Below are positions 6,403 to 10,759 of a DNA stretch of 10,759 nt, in pieces (the stretch's first letter is position 1; every line of letters starts with the position of its first letter). The translations under genes were made by a program, and so were the position numbers. Under the pieces are notes generated by a model. That model was given only the letters and a program-made list of their open reading frames with translations, made no database searches and was not told where the DNA came from. This stretch comes from Luminiphilus sp. (GTDB taxonomy: Bacteria > Pseudomonadota > Gammaproteobacteria > Pseudomonadales > Halieaceae): NCBI GenBank assembly GCA_024638905.1, contig JAHEJH010000052.1:1-10759 (forward strand). Reading direction: 5' to 3'.

Positions 6403-6987
6403 ATGTCAGACCAACACGCAAACCTCAGTCAATCGCCGCAATCGCTGCGGGGTCACTTTCTCTTAGCCACGCCTGTGATAGGCAGCGGCTTTTTTAACCG
6501 CTCACTCACTTATCTTTGTCATCATGATGAACAGGGCGCAATGGGCATTGTGGTAAATCACTGTCTGGATATTGGACTTAACGATATGTTGACCCACCTT
6601 GAGATTGATATCTCGTCAGCGTGTCCAGACACCTCGATTCTGGCGGGCGGGCCGGTGGCCACCGATCACGGTTTTGTTCTGCATCGCGGCGAACCCCACT
6701 GGGAGGGAAGCCAGCCGGTAACGGATGAAATGAGTCTCACCGGGTCACGGGATATTCTCTGTGCCATCGCCGCCGGCGAGGGGCCCGAAGATTATTTAGT
6801 GGCGCTGGGCTATGCCGGCTGGTCGGCAGGCCAGCTCGAGGCAGAAATGGCGGAAAACAGTTGGCTGACCGTGCAGGCAGACCCCGATATTCTTTTCCGG
6901 AGCGCCGTCGAGGAGCGGCTGACTGCGGCGGGCCGACAACTGGGTATCGATATCGATCTGTTAAGCACTGAATCAGGGCATGCCTGA
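6403..6987 (+). CDS. yqgE: YqgE/AlgH family protein
   Basis: Conserved cytoplasmic protein of the UPF0301 (DUF179) family. Its biochemical role is not firmly established; the Pseudomonas homologue AlgH was named for an effect on alginate production. ATG 6403 gives 194 residues (E. coli YqgE 187) and is preceded by GGAG at 6390-6393; a start at 6370 would overlap the tonB-like gene and add non-family residues. Family motifs are GHFLLATP 17-24, GAMGIVVN 45-52, GGPV 82-85, HGFVLH 89-94, LGYAGWSAGQLEAE 135-148 and NSWL 152-155. No signal peptide or membrane segment is apparent. It lies 14 bp after the tonB-like gene and 2 bp before ruvX, the conserved yqgE-yqgF pairing. Confidence 0.95.
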   Translation: MSDQHANLSQSPQSLRGHFLLATPVIGSGFFNRSLTYLCHHDEQGAMGIVVNHCLDIGLNDMLTHLEIDISSACPDTSILAGGPVATDHGFVLHRGEPHWEGSQPVTDEMSLTGSRDILCAIAAGEGPEDYLVALGYAGWSAGQLEAEMAENSWLTVQADPDILFRSAVEERLTAAGRQLGIDIDLLSTESGHA

Positions 6988-6989
6988 TT

Positions 6990-7409
6990 GTGACCGCCCA
7001 CGAAACCGTTTTGGCAATTGACTACGGCTTGCGCAACATGGGAGTGGCGGTGGGCAACACCCTGTCGCAAACCGCTCAGCCGTTGGCAATTATCAACGCA
7101 CGAGACGGGGTGCCGGACTGGGACGCACTGGCCAAACTGATTGAGGAGTGGCAACCACAGCGTGTGGTCGTCGGTCATCCCCTTAACATGGATGGATCAG
7201 AGAGCGACATCAGCCAAAGAGTGATGAAGTTCGCGCGTCAGATCGAGGGCCGGTACCAGCGTATCGTGACGCTGGTCGACGAGCGGCTGTCCAGTCGTGA
7301 AGCCAAAGCGGCCGCGCTGGCGTCGGGGCACAATGGCGATTTCGCGGCCAAACCAATCGATGATGAAGCCGCGGCCATCATATTGACTACCTGGCTCAAC
7401 GAGCAGTAA
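6990..7409 (+). CDS. ruvX: RuvX/YqgF pre-16S rRNA nuclease (Holliday junction resolvase-like fold)
   Basis: RNase H-fold nuclease of the YqgF family; in E. coli it is implicated in maturing the 5' end of 16S rRNA, while older annotations call it a putative Holliday junction resolvase. The predicted protein has 139 residues, a normal length. The acidic active-site residues are visible: D11 in AIDYGLRNMGVAVG, E98 in LVDERLSS and D124 in IDDEAAAIIL. VVVGHPLNMDGSES at 59-72 is the family's nucleic-acid-binding loop. The start is GTG at 6990, two bases after the yqgE stop. The only Shine-Dalgarno-like sequence is AGGG about 11 bases upstream, so coupling to yqgE translation is likely. It closes the gshB run and ends three bases from the pilT stop codon on the opposite strand. 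Confidence 0.95.
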   Translation: MTAHETVLAIDYGLRNMGVAVGNTLSQTAQPLAIINARDGVPDWDALAKLIEEWQPQRVVVGHPLNMDGSESDISQRVMKFARQIEGRYQRIVTLVDERLSSREAKAAALASGHNGDFAAKPIDDEAAAIILTTWLNEQ

Positions 7410-7412
7410 GCG

Positions 7413-8453
7413 TCAGGACGTAATGCTGTCGGGCTGCCGCGCTTTCTCGCGTGCGACCTCCACTGTGATGATGCGCTTCTCAACCAGACCTTGCAGACAC
7501 TGATCCATGGTTTGCATGCCAATAGCTTGGCCTGTCTGAATGGCCGAATACATCTGCGCCACTTTGTCTTCGCGAATCAGATTTCGGATCGCCGACGTGC
7601 CGCGCATGATTTCGTGCGCCGCAACCCGACCGCCACTTTTCTTCTTCAGCAGGGTTTGTGAGATAACCGCCTGCAGAGACTCAGACAGCATCGAGCGCAC
7701 CATGGCTTTCTCGGCCGCGGGAAAAACGTCAATCACGCGGTCAATCGTCTTGGCTGCCGATGTCGTATGGAGGGTGCCAAAGACCAGGTGACCCGTCTCA
7801 GCAGCCGTAAGCGCCAAACGGATCGTCTCGAGGTCACGCATCTCGCCCACCAAAATAATGTCCGGGTCTTCCCGTAGCGCAGATCGCAACGACTCCGAGA
7901 AGCCCAGCGTGTCGCGGTGGACCTCGCGCTGATTCACTAGGCAACGCTTGCTCTCGTGCACAAACTCAATTGGATCTTCAATCGTGAGAATATGGTCGTA
8001 ACGGCTGTCATTGATGAAGTCGATCATCGCGGCCAACGTGGTGGACTTGCCCGAGCCCGTCGGGCCAGTGACCAGCACCAAACCCCGGGGCAACATTGAG
8101 ATGTCGCGGAATACCTGGCCCATCCCTAGGGTATCCATCGACAGTACTTCCGAGGGGATCGTCCTAAAAACCGCACCCGCACCACGGTTCTGGTTGAAAG
8201 CGTTGACGCGAAAGCGTGCGACACGCGGTACTTCGAAGGAAAAGTCCGTCTCAAGAAATTCTTCAAAATCCTTTCGCTGACGGTCGTTCATGATGTCGTA
8301 GACCAGCGCCTGCACTTCAGCGTGATCCTGAGCGGGCACATTGACGCGGCGAACGTCGCCGTCCACTCGGATCATCGGTGGCAGGCCTGCCGAAAGATGG
8401 AGGTCTGAAGCGCCTTGCTGGACGCTAAAAGCGAGTAATTCAGTGATATCCAT
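7413..8453 (-). CDS. pilT: Type IV pilus retraction ATPase PilT
   Basis: Cytoplasmic hexameric ATPase that depolymerises type IV pili, driving twitching motility. The 346-residue protein matches the usual length and is close to Pseudomonas PilT from the first residue (MDITELLAF). It has an N-terminal PAS-like domain at about 1-100, Walker A GPTGSGKS at 130-137, an Asp box around TIEDPIEF (157-164), Walker B DIILVGE ending in E204, a His box GHLVFGTLHTTSA with H222 and H229, and the PilT-specific AIRNLIRE at 288-295. ATG 8453 has GGAGA about eight bases upstream on the minus strand. It is divergent from yggS, as in many gammaproteobacteria. A pilU paralogue, which commonly follows pilT, is absent here: the gene runs directly into the end of ruvX. 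All catalytic motifs are intact, so this is the active-type PilT rather than PilU. Confidence 0.97.
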   Translation of the reverse strand: MDITELLAFSVQQGASDLHLSAGLPPMIRVDGDVRRVNVPAQDHAEVQALVYDIMNDRQRKDFEEFLETDFSFEVPRVARFRVNAFNQNRGAGAVFRTIPSEVLSMDTLGMGQVFRDISMLPRGLVLVTGPTGSGKSTTLAAMIDFINDSRYDHILTIEDPIEFVHESKRCLVNQREVHRDTLGFSESLRSALREDPDIILVGEMRDLETIRLALTAAETGHLVFGTLHTTSAAKTIDRVIDVFPAAEKAMVRSMLSESLQAVISQTLLKKKSGGRVAAHEIMRGTSAIRNLIREDKVAQMYSAIQTGQAIGMQTMDQCLQGLVEKRIITVEVAREKARQPDSITS

Positions 8454-8514
8454 GTCACATTCTCCGCCAGTGTCGGGCTAGCACATGGCGGATCAACTTC
8501 CTTATGATGCCTCC
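8454..8514. promoter_or_regulatory. Divergent pilT-yggS promoter region
   Basis: Only 61 bp separate the pilT ATG from the preferred yggS ATG. On the plus strand TATGAT (8503-8508) matches five of six bases of a -10 box but has no convincing -35 partner; its start point would fall at or very near the yggS ATG at 8515. On the minus strand TTGATC followed 16 bp later by GACACT is a weak sigma-70-like pair for pilT. The two directions probably share or overlap control sequences. Confidence 0.35.
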
Positions 8515-9207
8515 ATGATACCGACTGAACTTGAGCGCAATATATCAGAAGTCGACCGCCGGATTCGGGCCGCGGAGCGGGCGTCAGGGCGCGCTACAGG
8601 AGCGGTTTCCCTGCTGGCAGTCAGTAAAACCAAGCCCTCCGAGCTCGTCCGACAGGCCCATGGGTTCGGTTTGTCTGCGTTTGGTGAAAATTACGCACAG
8701 GAAATGGCGGAAAAAGCGGCTGCGCTCGCCGACCTGCCGCTGTGCTGGCACTTCATTGGCCCAATCCAGAGCAATAAAACTGCCTTGATCGCCGAGGTCA
8801 GTGACTGGGTACACAGTATTGATCGCTTAAAAATAGCCCGCCGACTCAGTGAACAGCGCCCAGACGACAAAGCGCCACTCAATGTGTTGGTGCAAATCAA
8901 CACCTCCAACGAGGACAGCAAATCCGGTGTCGGGCCGGATGCAGCGCCTGAGCTGATGGGAGCCATTAACGAACTGCCGGGGCTGAGGCTCCGCGGATTA
9001 ATGACGATCCCCGCAGCGACCATCAACCAGGCCGAGCAGCGCGAGCCCTTTCGTCAGCTAATGGAACTCATGGCTCGCCTGTCTGATTCCCTGCCCCAGC
9101 TCGACACCCTGTCGATGGGCATGTCGGGAGATCTGGAGGCTGCTGTCAGTGAGGGCGCGAACATCGTTCGCGTCGGCACAGATATTTTTGGGGCACGGTA
9201 TAATTAA
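8515..9207 (+). CDS. yggS: YggS/PROSC family pyridoxal phosphate homeostasis protein (PLPBP)
   Basis: PLP-binding protein with no known catalytic activity that keeps free pyridoxal phosphate and amino-acid pools balanced; it adopts an alanine-racemase-like barrel. ATG 8515 gives 230 residues (E. coli 234) and puts the same number of residues as usual before the ERASGR-type motif. An in-frame ATG at 8485 would add ten residues and leave only 31 bp to pilT, so it is less likely but cannot be excluded; neither start has a clear ribosome binding site. The PLP lysine is K38 in LLAVSKTKP. Other signatures are FGENY 56-60, HFIGPIQSNK 79-88, LVQINTSNEDSKSG 125-138, GLMTIP 161-166, SMGMSGD 200-206 and VRVGTDIFG 218-226 (phosphate binding). 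It is followed by proC, a partner often found beside it. Its last codons contain a TATAAT that may serve proC. Confidence 0.95.
   Translation: MIPTELERNISEVDRRIRAAERASGRATGAVSLLAVSKTKPSELVRQAHGFGLSAFGENYAQEMAEKAAALADLPLCWHFIGPIQSNKTALIAEVSDWVHSIDRLKIARRLSEQRPDDKAPLNVLVQINTSNEDSKSGVGPDAAPELMGAINELPGLRLRGLMTIPAATINQAEQREPFRQLMELMARLSDSLPQLDTLSMGMSGDLEAAVSEGANIVRVGTDIFGARYN
9175..9204 (+). promoter_or_regulatory. Candidate proC promoter inside the 3' end of yggS
   Basis: TATAAT at 9199-9204 is a perfect -10 consensus formed by the last two sense codons of yggS (Tyr-Asn). Eighteen bases upstream, GGCACA at 9175-9180 keeps only the ACA half of the -35 consensus. Transcription would begin near 9211, about 25 bases before the proC ATG at 9237. 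A TAT-AAT codon pair can arise by chance, so the -10 is strong but the whole promoter is only moderate. Confidence 0.4.
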
Positions 9208-9236
9208 GCTCGTTTGTGACGGACACCCGCCATCCT

Positions 9237-10064
9237 ATGTCATCTGAAGTGGCACCTGTTATTGCGTTTTTAGGCGCGGGCAATATGGCCGGCGCTATGA
9301 TCAGCGGTCTGATCGCCGAGGGAATTTCTCCAAACCAGCTCCGGGCCAGCGACCCTAGCGAGGCAGCGTTGTCGCGCCTAGAAGCCATGGGTCTGTCGCA
9401 CCTCAGCACCTCGCCTGACACGCTGTACGAGGATGCAGACTTGGTGGTGGCAGCGGTAAAACCTCAAGTCATCCCCGCCGCGCTGACCGCGATTAAAGAC
9501 CAGCTGGGGCCTCGCACGGCACTGCTCTCTATTGCGGCCGGCATCCCAATCAGCTCGCTCCAGTCTCAGCTGGGCGGAGACGTCTCGATCATTCGCTGCA
9601 TGCCCAACACACCAGCCATGATTGGGTTGGGTGCGAGTGCACTGTACGCGCCCGACTCGGTCGATGCTGCCCATCGGGAACTCGCAGAGCAGGTGACCAA
9701 CGCCGCGGGTAAAACCGTTTGGGTGACTCGCGAAGATCTACTCGATGCGGTAACGGCCGTATCGGGCAGTGGCCCCGCCTACTTTTTTGCACTGATTGAA
9801 GCCATTGCCCGGACCGGTACGGAACTGGGACTCGAAGAAGAAGTTGCAATGGCGCTGACTGTGCAGACGGCTCTCGGCGCCGCATCATTAGCAGCTCAGG
9901 CCACGGAACCGGTTGCCACGCTACGCGAAAACGTGACCAGCCCCGGCGGCACCACCGCGCAGGCGCTGCAATCACTTCAGGCCCATGATTTCGATGCGGT
10001 GGTAGCAGAAGCTGTGAGGCAATGCGCTGCGCGCGCTAAAGCCCTGGGAGAGGAGTTCGGCTGA
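9237..10064 (+). CDS. proC: Pyrroline-5-carboxylate reductase
   Basis: Reduces 1-pyrroline-5-carboxylate to L-proline with NAD(P)H, the last step of proline synthesis. ATG 9237 gives 275 residues, in the family range; an in-frame GTG at 9216 would add seven residues and lie almost on the start point of the candidate promoter, so it is disfavoured. The N-terminal Rossmann domain shows FLGAGNM at 11-17 and VAAVKPQ at 71-77. RCMPNTPA at 120-127 lies at the cofactor/substrate site. The C-terminal helical dimer domain carries AVSGSGPAY at 174-182 and the signature VTSPGGTT at 233-240. It starts 29 bp after yggS, without an obvious Shine-Dalgarno sequence, and its TGA overlaps the ATG of yggT by one base, so proC and yggT are probably translationally coupled. 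Confidence 0.97.
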   Translation: MSSEVAPVIAFLGAGNMAGAMISGLIAEGISPNQLRASDPSEAALSRLEAMGLSHLSTSPDTLYEDADLVVAAVKPQVIPAALTAIKDQLGPRTALLSIAAGIPISSLQSQLGGDVSIIRCMPNTPAMIGLGASALYAPDSVDAAHRELAEQVTNAAGKTVWVTREDLLDAVTAVSGSGPAYFFALIEAIARTGTELGLEEEVAMALTVQTALGAASLAAQATEPVATLRENVTSPGGTTAQALQSLQAHDFDAVVAEAVRQCAARAKALGEEFG

Positions 10065-10657
10065 TGACTGCCGGCACGGAAATATCGCTTTATTTGATTC
10101 GCAATCTGGGCGCATTGTTGCTGTTTGTGGTCATTCTGCGCGGGGTCCTTCACGCCTCTCGGGTGAACTTCTACAACCCCCTGTCGCAAATGATTGTGAA
10201 AATGACCAACCCGCTACTGACGCCTCTGCGCGGAGTAATGCCCGCGACCGGCCGAATTGACTGGGCTGTGTGGGTGCTGGCTGTACTCCTGCAGTCACTG
10301 ATTCTGATGGGGATCGTCTGGATAGCGGGGGAGCGCTGGGCGCTGCCCGGCTTCGCAACCTTGCTGCTATGGGGTGTGATCGGCGTGATCGCGCTGCTGG
10401 TCAACCTCTACTTTTTCATACTGATCGCCATGATCATTGTCAGTTGGGTCGCGCCCGGAAGCCGCCATCCTGCCATTGAGCTGATCTGGCAGACCTCCGA
10501 ACCCGTCATGGCCCCCGTCCGCTCATTACTACCCAATATGGGCGGCATCGACTTCTCACCCATTCTGGTGTTCATCGGCATTAACGTCGTGCAAATCGGT
10601 CTGCGACACGCCGCACTCACCGTGGGCTTGCCTCCGGGCCTGGTTTTCGGGCTCTAA
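10064..10657 (+). CDS. yggT: YggT family integral membrane protein
   Basis: Inner-membrane protein of unsettled biochemical function; relatives (YlmG in Gram-positives and plastids) are tied to division and cytochrome or membrane organisation, and E. coli yggT has been linked to osmotic tolerance. The 197-residue protein has about four membrane stretches, near 8-30, 66-88, 98-129 and 165-184. It carries two copies of the YggT motif: NPLSQMIVKMTNPLLTPLR from residue 38 with a following GRID, and HPAIELIWQTSEPVMAPVR from residue 135 with a following GGID, so it looks like an internal duplication. ATG 10064 overlaps the proC stop by one base and has AGGAG at 10051-10055. metX begins one base after its TAA, so the gene sits in a proC-yggT-metX run. 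Confidence 0.94.
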   Translation: MTAGTEISLYLIRNLGALLLFVVILRGVLHASRVNFYNPLSQMIVKMTNPLLTPLRGVMPATGRIDWAVWVLAVLLQSLILMGIVWIAGERWALPGFATLLLWGVIGVIALLVNLYFFILIAMIIVSWVAPGSRHPAIELIWQTSEPVMAPVRSLLPNMGGIDFSPILVFIGINVVQIGLRHAALTVGLPPGLVFGL

Positions 10658-10658
10658 C

Positions 10659-10759
10659 GTGAGCGAGACGATCCCTGCAGGCAGTATCGGGGTGGTGACA
10701 CCACAGATCGCCAAATGCGACACACCCTTTGCTTTCGCCAACGGCGTCGCGCTCAGCAG
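10659..10759 (+). CDS. metX: Homoserine O-acyltransferase MetX, N-terminal fragment
   Basis: The frame opening at GTG 10659, one base after the yggT stop, encodes 33 complete codons and continues past the window. The peptide, with GSIGVVTPQ at residues 8-16 and PFAFANGVAL near its end, resembles the N-terminus of gammaproteobacterial MetX (pattern SVGxVxPQ then LACGRSL). MetX acylates homoserine (succinyl- or acetyl-CoA) at the start of methionine synthesis; the acyl donor cannot be judged from this fragment. The nucleophile and the rest of the alpha/beta hydrolase fold are beyond the end. Location after yggT matches Pseudomonas-type gene order, which raises confidence. No clear ribosome binding site precedes the GTG, so coupling with yggT is likely. 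Confidence 0.8.
   Translation, partial: MSETIPAGSIGVVTPQIAKCDTPFAFANGVALS

Noticed and set aside
8485..8514. Earlier yggS start at ATG 8485
   Set aside because: It adds ten residues not usual for the family, has no ribosome binding site and would place the TATGAT element inside the gene; kept only as an alternative.
1..10759. Undescribed defence, mobile or biosynthetic system
   Set aside because: Every gene except the hydrolase belongs to a well-known housekeeping family in conserved order; I see no integrase, transposase, terminal repeats, CRISPR repeats, tRNA or att-like site.

Overview
This window reads as an ordinary, gene-dense stretch of a gammaproteobacterial chromosome. The clearest clues are the conserved block rsmE, gshB, yqgE, ruvX, pilT, yggS, proC, yggT, which in outline follows the order seen in E. 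coli. A TonB-like gene between gshB and yqgE, and metX after yggT, are arrangements I know from Pseudomonas-type genomes. The PilT protein is extremely close to my recollection of Pseudomonas PilT. Base composition is moderately GC-rich. My best guess is a pseudomonad-like or marine gammaproteobacterium (for example the Cellvibrionales/Halieaceae side), but the window alone does not fix the genus. No RNA genes, insertion sequences, CRISPR arrays or phage genes are visible.

Layout. Bases 1-2398 (+) hold the 3' part of metK and a complete ahcY, two steps of the activated-methyl cycle, 25 bp apart. A 112-bp gap containing GCGCCTC/GAGGCGC inverted repeats leads to rsmE (2511-3251, +), the 16S rRNA m3U1498 methyltransferase. 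Next, on the minus strand, is a membrane-anchored alpha/beta hydrolase of the hormone-sensitive-lipase type (3342-4658). It interrupts the usual rsmE-gshB adjacency. A 108-bp divergent region with a spaced dyad separates it from a tight plus-strand run: gshB (4767-5720), a TonB-like energy transducer (5726-6388), yqgE/algH (6403-6987) and ruvX/yqgF (6990-7409), with gaps of 5, 14 and 2 bp. pilT (7413-8453, -) meets ruvX tail to tail with only 3 bp between the stop codons. Divergent from pilT, on the plus strand, are yggS (8515-9207), proC (9237-10064), yggT (10064-10657, overlapping proC by one base) and the first 33 codons of metX (10659 onward), which runs off the end.

How the genes fit together. 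MetK makes S-adenosylmethionine, AhcY removes the S-adenosylhomocysteine left by methyl transfer (RsmE is one SAM user), and MetX at the far end opens methionine synthesis from homoserine. GshB finishes glutathione synthesis. YggS (PLP homeostasis) and ProC (proline synthesis) form a familiar pair, followed by the YggT membrane protein. PilT powers retraction of type IV pili. The neighbouring TonB-like protein is positioned like P. aeruginosa tonB3, which has been linked to twitching motility.

I do not see a new multi-gene system here. The points most worth checking are the membrane-anchored esterase and its divergent control region, a possible fold that hides the rsmE ribosome binding site, the missing pilU beside pilT, a perfect TATAAT formed by the last codons of yggS ahead of proC, and a possible leaderless start for yggS.
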